Shown here: positions 22,637 to 32,937 of the stretch, one piece after another | Layout of the letters: each line of letters begins with the position of its first letter | How positions within the stretch are numbered: the first letter of the stretch is position 1 | Assembly (NCBI GenBank): GCA_029378245.1 | Contig: JARKIF010000015.1 | Coordinates: forward strand, 1-64,000 | DNA: 64,000 nt | Direction of reading: 5' to 3' | Origin: Roridomyces roridus | Lineage: Eukaryota; Basidiomycota; Agaricomycetes; Agaricales; Mycenaceae | Notes under the pieces: generated by a model | Told to the model about the DNA's origin: nothing | What the model saw: only the letters and a program-made list of their open reading frames with translations | Databases searched by the model: none | Position numbers and translations under genes: made by a program

Positions 22637-23467
22637 TCAGAAGATTCGCAGACTAACCATAAAATCAGACCACACCGGCTCCTCGTCTTCCCCCCGATCC
22701 ACTGGCGTCGCAAAGGCCGCTCTGCCACTCGAGGTCCCAGTGATACTCCTCCGACTTCGTGGGCAGTATCCCGACTTTGGCGGCGGTGGTACCCGGAATT
22801 TGACCGCGCGCGCATGCAATGGGGGCGGTCCCTTCCGCGTCGTGCGATGCGGCGTTTTGAGCGCGGGGGAGTACATTTCTCCTTGGTCCCACTCACAAAC
22901 GTCTGGCGTCGAGCTCCGTGGGACGGGTGGGAGGACGAGGGAGTTTCGCCGCCAGGTGAGACGTGGCGTTGGGTCAAGAGGGTTCAGAGGGGCGTGCGGG
23001 TCTGCTGGCCACGAGTATGGGTCCCTCAGTTCTGTTGGTACTAAGTATAAGCCAGGGAGAGGGATGCGCAGACGGACCGTTGTCTGAATCGTTGGATGAC
23101 GAGTCTTTTTCCCGGAATGGCATTGTACTCTTTGGTGGTTATTAGACTCTAAAAAACAAACAAGGAGCGAGCGACACACGGTGATGAGTTCCACACATTT
23201 CGCGGGAATATCCCGGATCTTCCTTCGCCGAGACTTGTTCGTTGGCGTTGGGGAAATGGAGAACGTCGACTTGGGTGATTCTAGAGGGGAGGAGGAGGTC
23301 CAGGAGGAGCATGTGGCCGAGGAATCAATCGACGAGCTAGAGTACACCGAATGGTCCGAGCGCTGAGTGCTGACGGAGTCCAAAGACGTTCGCGGGGTCG
23401 TGTTCGTCGAGCTCGGTTTCCGCCGGTGCGTGAATAGGTTGGAGATACCCTGGATAAAGAACGACAT
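22637..23467 (-). CDS. Uncharacterised Ser-rich protein
   Basis: The start ATG at 23467 gives MSFFIQGISNLFTHRRKPSS and then a Ser/Thr-rich stretch (SLDSVSTQRSDHSVYSSSS) and a basic KSRRRKIRD. Further on come TELRDPYSWPADPHAPLNPL, STPDVCEWDQGEMYSPALK and AVKFRVPPPPK. The frame is open throughout, but 23.04-23.17 kb reads like one or two introns (GTGTGG to TTTTTTAG, and a second ending ACTTAG). The last 60 codons have a more protein-like alternative frame (ILPTKSEEYHWDLEWQ), so the 3' model is uncertain. No membrane helix or known domain is seen. It resembles conserved but unnamed agaricomycete proteins rich in low-complexity Ser and Pro. It lies tail-to-tail with the STE3 gene. Confidence 0.5.
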   Translation of the reverse strand: MSFFIQGISNLFTHRRKPSSTNTTPRTSLDSVSTQRSDHSVYSSSSIDSSATCSSWTSSSPLESPKSTFSISPTPTNKSRRRKIRDIPAKCVELITVCRSLLVCFLESNNHQRVQCHSGKKTRHPTIQTTVRLRIPLPGLYLVPTELRDPYSWPADPHAPLNPLDPTPRLTWRRNSLVLPPVPRSSTPDVCEWDQGEMYSPALKTPHRTTRKGPPPLHARAVKFRVPPPPKSGYCPRSRRSITGTSSGRAAFATPVDRGEDEEPVWSDFMVSLRIF

Positions 23468-25034
23468 CGTTTTTGGGGAGAAAACGGGAGAGGTGGGCGT
23501 TGTCTCTCGGAATGAGACATCTCAGGGCTGCATTATATATTTCAAGAAGTGGTGTAAGTAGCGGAACTAATTGAATTTGATCGGAAATTGACACAGCAGC
23601 TCTTGGCCTTTCAGGGTTGCAAATCCCGTGTGGAGTGGACAAAGCCAAGTGAGTGGCGCGGAACGCCTTCAGTAAGATAGGCCTTGGCATAATTTGCTGT
23701 TGTCACTCACCACGTCTGCTTGGCGCCAACTGCTGTTTTTTTATCTTTTGGCGTGCTTCCGATCGTATAACTGCGGCGGAAATGATCGGGGACCACGGCT
23801 AAGTTGAGGGTGAATCGGTGTGCCAAGAGCAGCGTCGGCCCCTGTGCGCAATTTTCGCTTGTCACGAACGAGGCAAGCGTTCGCTCACTACAGGAATTCT
23901 TGAGAAAGCATGCCCTTCTGTAATCAGAAACAGCCAGCAACTAGATCGACGGGTGGATGCCGGACGGATTGAACGGAGTGCCCGATCAAATGTTGCCGAC
24001 GATCACCACGGTGATCAATCAATCATTACATAACCGACTCACCTTGCTTCCACACCCTCCTCCTGTCCAATCGTTGGATGTCCTTCCCTTGCAACCTTGG
24101 TGAATCGGATAAACAGCATCTTCTAATCCAATTCGATCCATTCAACACTCTTGGCCGATCTCCCAGGTGCCACGTCGCCCGCTGTGAGACTGGACCCCAC
24201 TCGGATGCTAGCCAGGCCGGTATCGACGACAGACTGCAGGTTCAACTGCCCTGTACCGCCCCCTGTCTCCCGACAATGACTTTTCTAGGCCTCCTCCGAG
24301 TCCATGTTTTCGGGCCTCCGATTCTTGTCGAGCTCTGGAAACCTGAATACGACCGGCTGAAGCATCTATGTAGCTCATGTCAATGGAATCTTCAATCGGC
24401 ATATCGCCCATCGACCCGCAACGCATACCGCAAAATTGCCCCCCAAGATCCAGTTGGAGATTGTTCAGGAAGGCGTATACGTATTCGTATTTGCGTCGAG
24501 TTTCTCTTTCAAGCCAGTACTCTGCGCAGCAGTCTACCTCGCCGGCATCGTTTCCATCTAATTTCACTGAACAGATGCGTCACCGCACCCTTCCCGTCCG
24601 GGAACAAGCTCTCCCGCATGTCCATCGCGTCGGTGTTTTCGGGCGAGTTTTCTTACTCGTAACGATATCTCTTTGAATGAACCGTCATTAGGTTGTACGT
24701 CGGGGTGAAAGAGAGTGCAGCAATTCTCCGACCGTCTGCCCCCTTCATTCACAATCCCATGTATTTTGTTGCGGAGTACAGTATCACAATAGGTGCGCAT
24801 CGAGGCTTGCGAACTGAATCTACTCTAGTTGGCTCGGCGGAACTTGTGGTCTAATCCGCCTCTCTGTCAGTGACACTGACACCTACGGCAGCCCCGACTT
24901 GGAGAATGTTCCTGTATCAGGGTGCCGCAGATGAGTAAGACTGAATCCTAGTGGACGCACATTAATAGCTTGGCAGATTCAAATTGTATTTAAACCGGCG
25001 ACAGTCGGCGGCCGGTTCCCGCCCTTTCTCCACC
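23468..25034. other. No clearly supported gene
   Basis: A 194-codon plus-strand frame at 24078-24662 is open but not protein-like. In another frame 24.43-24.56 kb reads PPKIQLEIVQEGVYVFVFAS followed by a hydrophobic end and a stop; this could be a fragment of a membrane protein. Nothing can be assigned. Confidence 0.35.
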
Positions 25035-26514
25035 ATGATCTCGCTCCTACCAACCGAACTCTGGCTCGCCATCTTCCTAAACCTGTCCCAAGATGCGCTG
25101 AAAGCTCTCAGTTTAACTTCCCGCGGCTTCAGAACCCTCACCCTCCCGTCCCTCGTCTCGGACTTCACCTTTCAACCGTACGGCGTCTACGGAAATCACC
25201 ACTACGTGACATCATGGGAGTCGTTTCCCCAACCCGAGGTCGACCGATCCCTCCAACGCCTGGCTTTCTGGGCCTCGGACGCGATATCGCCGCTAGTGCG
25301 TTCGTGTGTGTTGGAGATCCGAAAACACGTGGTTCACCGTTCTCCGACGCCGAAACATCTCCTGAGGGATGCCCTCTTCGGGTCTCTCGGGCGATTCAGT
25401 GCACTCCAGCGGTTTCGTGCCCACCACATCGAATTCACCCAAGCTGCTCTATCGGCAATGAGCAGCCTCCGTCTCGTAGACCTCACGCTCCTGTGGTGCG
25501 ATTTTGCCAAAGGGGAAGACGTTGACGATTCGTCCATCACTTTGAACGTATCCGAGTTCAGCTTCCACGGCGATTCAAAGGCACAATCGCGCTGGATCGC
25601 ACTTCTTCGTACGGACAACCTACGCAGCCTGGCGCTGGACTCGCCGTCCATGGAGGACGATATCCCGTCGTTCCCGTACGTCGAGACACTTTCTGTGGCG
25701 ATAAATGCCACACAGCTCCCGGAAATCATCCCATTCTTGTCAAAATTCCCTGGAGTCCAAACCCTCACGATGCCACCGCTGTACTCCCAGTCCACCCCAC
25801 TCAAACCCTTAGACCCTGCGCACATCGACCTCCGAGGAATCTTCCCTTCGCTCAACTCATTCGTCGGGCCCGCCGGGGCGTTGTCCTTGTTCACTCCACT
25901 TTCGACGATCGAGTCGATCAAGGTTCTCGAATGTCCGACTCCACAGGATTTGTTGGCATCGCTGCAACTATGCCTTCCCGCAGAGCACATCAGCTCGTTC
26001 GAGGCGTCGTTTTCAGATCTCACAACATGTCAACTTGCGGAGCTCTTTGCATTGTTGCCGGGACTACGCAAGCTTCGTCTTCGGATTGCAAAGTACCGAC
26101 ATCATTCTTCGGAAAGCGAGGCGCGTTATTGAATCTACTTCCTCGCTGTCTGTCTCAATAACAGATTGTATTTCAGGCTGCTTCCTTCATCATCCGGATG
26201 ACCAAAGAGTTCATCGCCCCACCCGGCCTTACCCACCTCGCTCTGACCTGGGATTCTCGAGACGATACACCCGGCTTGTCTGAGAAGGAGCTGCGGAGTA
26301 CGCTCTCATTCTTGAAGACCAGATGTCCGGATATCAGGGTGGTCTGGCTTGACGGAAGGTTGTTCTTCCTTTCATGGCGCAGAGGAGAGGAGGAACGAGT
26401 CGCATCGTCTTTGGGTAAGTTCTCGATTTCACGGATGAACGCATTGTTCATTGGTGTACAGAGCAGTCCGATCGGGTGCGTAGGGATTTTGAGCAAGTTT
26501 GGGGGATTTCATGA
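25035..26514 (+). CDS. F-box-like protein
   Basis: The ATG at 25035 (context CACCATG) gives an N-terminal F-box: SLLPTELWLAIFLNLSQDAL, then KALSLTSRGFRTLTLPSLV. The rest reads like a degenerate leucine-rich-repeat region (FSALQRFRAHHIEF, LVDLTLLWCDF, NLRSLALDSPSMEDD, PGVQTLTMPPL, LPGLRKLRLRIAKY), the usual layout of mushroom F-box proteins that recruit substrates to SCF ubiquitin ligases. The best model is 25035-26120, 26177-26414, 26462-26514 (458 residues). The first intron would then be a GC-AG intron of 56 bp, because no GT donor keeps the frame; otherwise the gene carries a frameshift there. The last exon ends RDFEQVWGIS. No family partner is adjacent. The F-box call is firm, the 3' model less so. 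Confidence 0.75.
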
Positions 26515-26686
26515 ACCACGAGGAGGACTTGAGGAGGACACAGAGTTAAATCAGGAGAAAAAAAACACTGTTGTACGTCGGTTGTAAACAGGGTTGAACA
26601 GGGGTCAAGAGCAAGAGCGATTGATGTATTTACCAGTCTTTGCACCTCTCATTGGTCAGCAATCAATTTTCTTCTTTCCTCCTACC

Positions 26687-27946
26687 ATGACCTCCAATCC
26701 TCTCAAACGCGCCAGGAGCTCTTCGCCGGGAGCACCTGGGCGCAGCCGTCAGCCGTCCCCTGTGAGAGACTCTCACTACTACGCTGAGGACGGCAACTGC
26801 ATCATCCGAGTCGAGAACGTGCTTTTCAAGGTGCGTGCTTCCTCCACTTTCAGGGGTTCTCTTCTGAATAGGACTTTGAAGACGCACCGAATTTTTCTCA
26901 CACGAGAATCTGAGGTTCTGGCCGATATGTTCCAGTTGCCTCAAGGCGACTTGCGGGCGGAGGGGACGAGCGACGAGAATGCCATCTTCCTGCCTGGCGA
27001 TACGGCCTCCGAGTTCCGTGCTTTCATGCGATATACTCTTGCCTCGTGCGTGAACATAGTTCTCTATCTCCGTTCCTTTCCTCATTGGATCGTTCGTAGA
27101 CGACTCGAGACTCAGGTCGACCACATTCCCACCGCTGCTGCCAAGGCCGTGCTTGATCTCGGCCACTTGGCGAACAAGTACATGATGACCTCCTGGGTTG
27201 AATGGGCTGTCTCTGTGATCCAATATTTATGTAAAACTTCCAACACGGGCAGCCGGGCGCTCTCTGCGGACGTGTTCCGCTCAGCGCTCCTCCTCTCTAA
27301 AAAAGCGCCTCAGGCGGTGGATCTGTGGAAGACGATACCCGAGCTCTGGAAGAAGCGTCTCCCCGGCTCCATTGGCATGGAAGTTCGCGATGCACTCGAC
27401 GCCGCCGAGGCCGTTGGTCACCGCGCCTTTCTGGTCGACATCTACTACCTCATCCTATCGGAAAAACGTACTTGCACTGGCCTCAATGGGAGCTCAGCTT
27501 CTCTGCAGCAACAATTCCCATACCGCGGTCTCGCGCCCATCCATATCCAGCGAATTCTCGCGGGATCTTGGTCGCTTACTATGCTGTGGCAACAGCTAGT
27601 GAACAAACCTCCCGAGTTTCAACTCCCGCCCAATTGGAAGTGCGGGGTGCATACGAAATGCACGCCTCTATGGAAGCAGAACTGGCGCGACGGCATGCAC
27701 TCGTCCGATATGGATTCCCTCAATCCCGCAGACATCGTCGGCCGCATTGACTGTGCCGAACGACGCTATGCCAGATTGACCCACTGGCAATCCGACGCTA
27801 CCTGCTGTATCTACATTATTATGACCGAGCATAATCCATTCGCACGGGTCAAGAAGGAGGTCAAGGATTCGTTGGCGCAGCGATTTTTCGGTGCGATAAC
27901 TCGATTTCGTTCCCGACTTACATCGCCTGATCAACTTCATTCCTAG
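26687..27946 (+). CDS. BTB/POZ-domain protein
   Basis: Exons 26687-26830, 26882-27045 and 27100-27946 give about 384 residues; a third intron near 27.47-27.52 kb is possible. The N-terminus is basic and Ser/Pro-rich (KRARSSSPGAPGRSRQPSP). The BTB fold follows: DGNCIIRVENVLFK, then THRIFLTRESEVLADMFQLP, ENAIFLPGDTASEFRAFM and LANKYMMTSWVEWAVSV. The C-terminal half has no named domain but matches the usual agaricomycete BTB layout, with a Trp/Cys-containing tail (NWKCGVHTKCTPLWKQNWRD). Such proteins are expanded in mushrooms; most have no known function and may be cullin-3 adaptors. It starts 172 bp after the F-box-like gene on the same strand. The frame is intact. Confidence 0.85.
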   Translation: MTSNPLKRARSSSPGAPGRSRQPSPVRDSHYYAEDGNCIIRVENVLFKVRASSTFRGSLLNRTLKTHRIFLTRESEVLADMFQLPQGDLRAEGTSDENAIFLPGDTASEFRAFMRYTLASCVNIVLYLRSFPHWIVRRRLETQVDHIPTAAAKAVLDLGHLANKYMMTSWVEWAVSVIQYLCKTSNTGSRALSADVFRSALLLSKKAPQAVDLWKTIPELWKKRLPGSIGMEVRDALDAAEAVGHRAFLVDIYYLILSEKRTCTGLNGSSASLQQQFPYRGLAPIHIQRILAGSWSLTMLWQQLVNKPPEFQLPPNWKCGVHTKCTPLWKQNWRDGMHSSDMDSLNPADIVGRIDCAERRYARLTHWQSDATCCIYIIMTEHNPFARVKKEVKDSLAQRFFGAITRFRSRLTSPDQLHS

Positions 27947-28213
27947 GCACGGAGGGTTCTCCGCTTTTTGCACCTCTCACCGCGTAATCAATCATTTTCA
28001 CGCATTCCTCGCATTTGCAGGTGCGATCCTCGCCCCAGCTTGATTTTTAGGCAGGGAGGATTCTCCCCTCTCCGCGCACTCACCTCATAATCGCTCGCAC
28101 ATTGCTCACATATGTATCGTATCCTCATCTGCCTCGATATCAATCATTAATACCACGAGTCGACGTCTCCCTCAAAACTGAATCACTGGACCACGATCGT
28201 CGAATTCCTGGAG

Positions 28214-29150
28214 TTGGGACTGATGCCGGGTCACTGCACGAAAGATTTAGAAACGTACGCGTCACCTGGATTTGGTAACTGGAGGCTTCTGCGCGATATC
28301 TGCCGCTTCATTGAAGGACAACAAGATAGCGGATTCTTGAAACTGCTGTTGCAGCAGGATGCACGATCCTCCAAAGTCGAATCCCTCTATCGAAGATTTG
28401 GGATGGTCATCGCTGCGTTCCAGGTTTGGTCTCTCCTTACAATCTCACCTTGTGAGCGGATGGTATTGTCAGATAGTTCCCTCTCGCGGTCTGCAACCGA
28501 CGCTCGCTGAGAGTAAAGCCCCGAACCCAAGATACTGAAGCATTACACGTATATCTCAGCACCCGGAGAAACCATGCCTGGCCAACTCGCACGCTCGGTG
28601 AGTGAGAGGATCTTTGTCTTTTGAATTCATGAATTTATTCTTCCGTTTGGCATTGTCTACAGAAAATAACCACAAGTTTTAACAATACGATCGCCTTGAT
28701 GGTCAATTTTACAGCCACACCCTGAAATATCTGTCCAGAATTCGAGGCGGAAAGTCAGAGTGGAAGACTCGGTGATCGCCTCATTCAAAGTCGAGTACGA
28801 CACGGGGGAAGAATCGGTGCAGGAGGAGGATGGTGAGGTGCCCTCTTCATGTGTGCTGAGATCTCGCTGCAATGGAACAGCGTACCGCGGGATGTGGAAT
28901 TGGAGGGAAGTCCCAAGTGCTACATTCGGTAATGCACATTGCAAATGATCTTGAATCTTTAATCAAAAGCGCTCCAAGATTCTTAACGGACCGCATATGC
29001 ATAATGAAGCTACGAGATATTCCCTGGGTCTTTGATACCTCCAATCGCGTAAGCGTTGGCGACCTCAAAGGCGTGGGTGCACTTGCTACCGGACGCCCAT
29101 GGAGAACTGATCTAAGCCCGACAGATAGATTGGCTTCACGGCCACGGACG
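28214..29150 (+). pseudogene. Decayed copy of the TKL kinase gene
   Basis: The stretch GFLKLLLQQDARSSKVESLY followed by RRFGMVIAAFQ matches GFFKALLHQDARISGVEGFY-RRIGTIVNSFQ of the kinase at 16.3 kb. Near 28.77-28.92 kb, EYDTGEESVQEEDGEV and CNGTAYRGMWNWREV match the region just before and in the P-loop (GRVYRGTWNRTAV). Between these blocks and beyond them the frame is broken, and no catalytic loop, DFG or APE motif remains. It keeps a normal GT donor at 28424 where the intact kinase has lost one. It is a truncated, non-functional paralogue. Confidence 0.75.
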
Positions 29151-29703
29151 GATTAAATATGACTCAATCACCTTTCCCCGCATCCAAGTACAAGCCCAAA
29201 CTCGGCTTCGAGACGTCGACCATTTTATCAACCTAATCAATTTCCGGTTGGCTCTACACTAAGGTTGGCAGTTCCTCATCCCGCAAGTGTAGCTATCGAT
29301 ATGGTCTTGCGGCCGGCCCATGGTGCAAACATCTAGGAGAAAAAGTCCAGACGCAGTCTACAGATTGATTGAGGGGTAAGTTTTTGGTGGGTACCGTCCC
29401 TTCTCTCGGATTGCCAACCTTTCAACTTGTACTGTAGGTGGGGTAATCTATCATTATCCGCTACTTCACATTTCCCAACAGACAAACGCGAGCGCGGAAG
29501 CGGATCTCAACTCACCCCGGGCCAGACTCCACGGATACGGCGGTTGGTCGACTCCGCGCTGATTCTTGTCCTAAGGCCGTAGGTCCCGGCAGGATTAGTC
29601 AGACATTGGATTCCTGGTGTGAATACTCTGTGAAGCTTGATGGGTAACACCGTCGGGCTTCACAGATATAAAGGACCCCTGCGTGCCTTGCTGCCAGAAG
29701 ATA
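29151..29703. other. No supported gene
   Basis: Spacer before the zinc-cluster gene, presumably its promoter. I see no coding signal or clear TATA box. Confidence 0.5.
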
Positions 29704-30276
29704 ATGATGTCCCAATACTCCCCATCCTCGACTTTGCAGCGCAAACGCATCTTCGTGGCATGCACGCATTGCCGCAAGCGAAAGGCCAAGGTGATATCAT
29801 TCTCCAGCATTTGACAATGCACCCTAACATGGTTGAAACAGTGCATCAACCAAAGCACGGAGGATTTTCCCGAAATTCCATGCGAGCATTGTGTGCGCAA
29901 GGGTCTACAGTGCGGATACATATGTGTTGGGGCGGAACGGCAGTCTCCTGCACCGTCAGCGTCCTACTCGGACTCGTATCCCTACTCATACACCCCACGG
30001 CCGCGTTCAAACACCCCAAAAGCGATGATTCCGGTTACCGCGGCGTCTCTCCAACCGAGACAGTGCTCCAACTCCTACTCGTCCATGGAAGTACCGATTT
30101 CTCCCCAGTACGATTATGGACTAGGATTTGGAATGACGCCGGCCCAGCAGTATCAGACTCAATACGCGTACGACCATAATTTCTTCGGAATCAGCCAACG
30201 AGAGCCGATCAGCTCGCCGGAGAGGTGGCGAGCTACTCTGCATGCTCTGCATACGACGTTGTGGAATCCGAGTTGA
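29704..30276 (+). CDS. Small Zn2Cys6 zinc-cluster protein
   Basis: Two exons, 29704-29790 and 29842-30276 (173 residues; the ATG at 29707 is an equal start). The spliced N-terminus has a complete fungal Zn2Cys6 cluster: C-x2-C-x6-C (CTHCRKRKAKC), then C-x12-C-x2-C-x6-C (last part CEHCVRKGLQC). The intron falls just before the third Cys, so the cluster exists only after splicing. After it comes a Ser/Tyr/Pro-rich region (PSASYSDSYPYSYTPRP) and a C-terminal ISSPERWRATLHALHTTLW. There is no fungal transcription-factor middle homology domain and the protein is far shorter than most zinc-cluster activators. Nuclear DNA binding is likely; the target is unknown. Confidence 0.85.
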
Positions 30277-31141
30277 GTCGTTCAGCCCCGTCTGCGTTGG
30301 CTGTTTGGAACATTATATGCCGTGGTGCCCGCAGTGGGGATCCTTGGACAGCTACCGTTGCTAGAACAAGGGGGAAAGTATGGTTGTAATTAGGACTACC
30401 TACGATTGTATTTTCCGGTGAATCGGCAATTCTAATATTGACATTCGAGGCTGGGATCTAATTTGAACCCCGTTGATTTCGGAGTGCGAGGTGCTTCTCC
30501 CACGGACCATCTCGATACTGATTCGGTCCCTCATCTCAAAACGGAGCGAGATAGGTTCTGACTCGGCCACGCCGGGGATGATTTCTAATATCCCTTTCTT
30601 CCCCGTTGATTCCGGAATTCCAACCCGATATTTCAGCAAGTGAGAAGGAGTGCTATTGGGGATCTCTTTCCTTTAGTGATCGAGTTCCTCTGCAGTGGAG
30701 GCGGCGCTTTTTGCAGTGCCATCAATTCGAGTCGTCGACAGCCTGATTGAGTAATCAAACACGTACAGTTAATGCGCCTGATGTGCGCCCGATCCCGATG
30801 TTTCAGCCTCGCGTAACACCCCGCATCACTTTGGTACATGTTTCGGCTGAAACATTTGGGGTTGAACAAAAACAAACGGAAACCTTGGAAGGTGTGGTTG
30901 GCGAGTGAGATTGGACCGTATGACGGGGGATATCTCGTCGAGGCATACGTCTCAACTAGTCTATGAAGGTCCCAATGTGCCGTTGCCATGGGCGCACGCC
31001 GCAAGGTGAGTGTGTGGCGGACAGCCTCAATCAACTGATCGGCGGGTTGGCACTCAAACAGCGATCGTGAAATGATTCGGCGTTTCTTTTCGTCCCCTTC
31101 CTCTTCACTTCCGTACCTGACGCTCTTTTTTACGACTGGCC
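30277..31141. other. No supported gene
   Basis: Two minus-strand frames (30400-30639 and 30633-31034) are open but match nothing I recognise and have no start context or domain. The end of the stretch is T/C-rich, as expected for the promoter of the next gene. Confidence 0.45.
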
Positions 31142-31990
31142 ATGGATGCTACGACCCCGGACCTCACACCCACGACGACGACGATGAATCAGACCCACCG
31201 CCTCCGTGTCATGCGCTCCATGCGCAAGATAACGGCTCTGCTCGGAGAGACAGCTGTCCTTGAATCCGCAAAATCCGAGCTCACGCCCACCAACAAATTC
31301 AGCTTCCTGCCGCTCCTCGAGCTCCTGCCCCTCCCTCCGCAACGCCGTGCACTCTCTGCCGACGAGCGGCCGGCGCTGAGCATACGAATGCCAGCGATCG
31401 ATGTTGAAGACGGCAGTCCATCCGACCGTGACTCGTTATTATTCAGTCCTCTATCGCCCACCTCGCCCGTCCTGGTCCAAAACTCGGGTTTCGCGTTGCG
31501 ACACCGGATGGCCAAGCTCACGCGGACGCTAGGCGAGACCGTACCCGTGGAACTCATCATCTCGACGCCACCTCCGCCGGTGAAACGCCGCCGACGGGCT
31601 TCCACACTCATCGTGCCCGAAAGTGCCTTGGAGCAACAGGCCTTTGCGGCGAGGGGACTACTGGCCGTTTCAACTGCCGAGGCGTCTGCCGTTCGTGTGA
31701 TGCAGATCCGGACGGAGGGCCTCGAGCCGACTTCTACTTCCTCTTCGCCCACGGAGGCTACTTCCCCCATGGGCGAGGTCAACGTTCACCCCGTCCTGGC
31801 GTTTTCACCCGATACACTGGTTTCGCCCGGGGAGTGGATTCGTCCTTCATCTCGCGTATCTTCCTATTCGCGATCGGCGTCCTCCTCGCCTGTCTCGAGC
31901 GAGGCGGCGAACAATATGGGCGACGTCGTGCACAATCTCAGGAAGTTGCGGTCTTCAAAGTCGTTGGCGGTTCTTGGTATCAGTTCATGA
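31142..31990 (+). CDS. Uncharacterised protein with a repeated R-M-x-K-L-GET motif
   Basis: Single exon, 282 residues. The first ATG (31142) is used; a second in-frame ATG lies 14 codons on. A short motif occurs twice: RSMRKITALLGETAVLE near residue 25 and RHRMAKLTRTLGETVPVE near residue 125. Each is a basic helix ending in LGET. The remainder is Ser/Thr/Pro-rich and looks disordered (FSPLSPTSPVL; SSRVSSYSRSASSSPVSSE). A third, weaker helix with MGDVVHNLRKLRSSKSL closes the protein. I recall similar unnamed proteins in basidiomycetes but no function. There is no signal peptide or membrane helix; a nuclear or cytosolic regulatory role is possible. Confidence 0.7.
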   Translation: MDATTPDLTPTTTTMNQTHRLRVMRSMRKITALLGETAVLESAKSELTPTNKFSFLPLLELLPLPPQRRALSADERPALSIRMPAIDVEDGSPSDRDSLLFSPLSPTSPVLVQNSGFALRHRMAKLTRTLGETVPVELIISTPPPPVKRRRRASTLIVPESALEQQAFAARGLLAVSTAEASAVRVMQIRTEGLEPTSTSSSPTEATSPMGEVNVHPVLAFSPDTLVSPGEWIRPSSRVSSYSRSASSSPVSSEAANNMGDVVHNLRKLRSSKSLAVLGISS

Positions 31991-32244
31991 CCATTCATCT
32001 CTTCACCTCAAAAGCACAATCCTACTTATTTGATACACGCACGCTCGTTATGATACACGTACTTGTAGCCTCTTAATTCGACCAATTAATTTACACTAAT
32101 GTACACACTACGTATTCGAATAAAAGAAGTCAGGAACGCCGAATATCCTGTGAGCAGAGTACATACAATTCCATAAATTACCAACACTGCAGTCGGGTAT
32201 ATGAGTCTGAATCGTTCCTGGCAAATCGCCAATCCTCCTCCACC

Positions 32245-32937
32245 TTATGTAATATGCTTACACCGGGGCCGAATCTTATTCCTCCTCAACTCCAACGGCC
32301 TCTCACGCCCACGCAACCGCGCATAGACTCCACACGCATTACAGACCTTGGCACCCGTCTTGCTGCGTCTCCACACACTGGTCCTGCGGGTCCCACAATG
32401 CGAGCATTCAGGCCCTCCTCCCACCATGTCCAGCTCATCATCGGATGAAGAGGACTGATCAGCGGCGATGAGCATCCGCGGACGCATTTTATGGCGCTGT
32501 TGGAGGTAGAGGCCGCATGCGTTGCAGAGTGTTTGATGTGTGCCGGGATGGCGCCGCCAGAGGGGAGTGCTCGTCGCAGAGCAGTGTGAGCAGCATTTTG
32601 GAGTTGCGCCGGGACGAGGAGAAGTGAAAGGTGATGAAATGGAGGACGGGGAGGATGGTGCGGGGCAGGGGAGGGAGATGGTGCGTGTGGGTGTAATGGG
32701 ATTTGGCGATGGGTAGGTTCCCCATTGATTATTGGTTGTGGCGGGAGGATGGGGCCAATACTCCCGATCGTCGGGGGAATACTTGGACTCGGGCTCCCAA
32801 AGAGCCATGGGATGGAAGGGTGGTGACAATAGAGGAAGGGCAACGTTGGGAGAATACACCTCGGCGTCGACGAAATAATCCGGGTTGTAAGGCGGCGTTC
32901 CCCGAATATCTCGAACGGCGGAGAGATTGTTTCTCAT
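32245..32937 (-). CDS. GATA-type transcription factor with two zinc fingers
   Basis: Single exon, 230 residues, start ATG at 32937 and stop TAA at 32245. Two GATA-type fingers are clear. The first is C-x2-C-x18-C-x2-C (CSHCSATSTPLWRRHPG ... CNACGLYLQQRHKMRP). The second is C-x2-C-x17-C-x2-C (CSHCGTRRTSVWRRSKTG ... CNACGVYARLRGRERP) and ends in basic residues (LRRNKIRPRCKH). The N-terminal 100 residues are Pro/Ser-rich. The C-terminus stops right after finger two. Small double-finger GATA proteins in mushrooms are of unknown role; nitrogen, light and development regulators use this fold. It is divergent from, or back-to-front with, its neighbours, so no operon-like context exists. Confidence 0.9.
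   Translation of the reverse strand: MRNNLSAVRDIRGTPPYNPDYFVDAEVYSPNVALPLLSPPFHPMALWEPESKYSPDDREYWPHPPATTNNQWGTYPSPNPITPTRTISLPCPAPSSPSSISSPFTSPRPGATPKCCSHCSATSTPLWRRHPGTHQTLCNACGLYLQQRHKMRPRMLIAADQSSSSDDELDMVGGGPECSHCGTRRTSVWRRSKTGAKVCNACGVYARLRGRERPLELRRNKIRPRCKHIT

Noticed and set aside
23337..23690. Second minus-strand frame overlapping the Ser-rich gene start
   Set aside because: The Ser-rich frame has the better start and composition; the other is its shadow.
24078..24662. 194-codon plus-strand frame
   Set aside because: Composition is irregular, another frame looks more protein-like in part, and neither has a family match.
19680..24900. Pheromone precursor gene near the STE3 receptor
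   Set aside because: No short frame ending in a CaaX motif was found on either strand.
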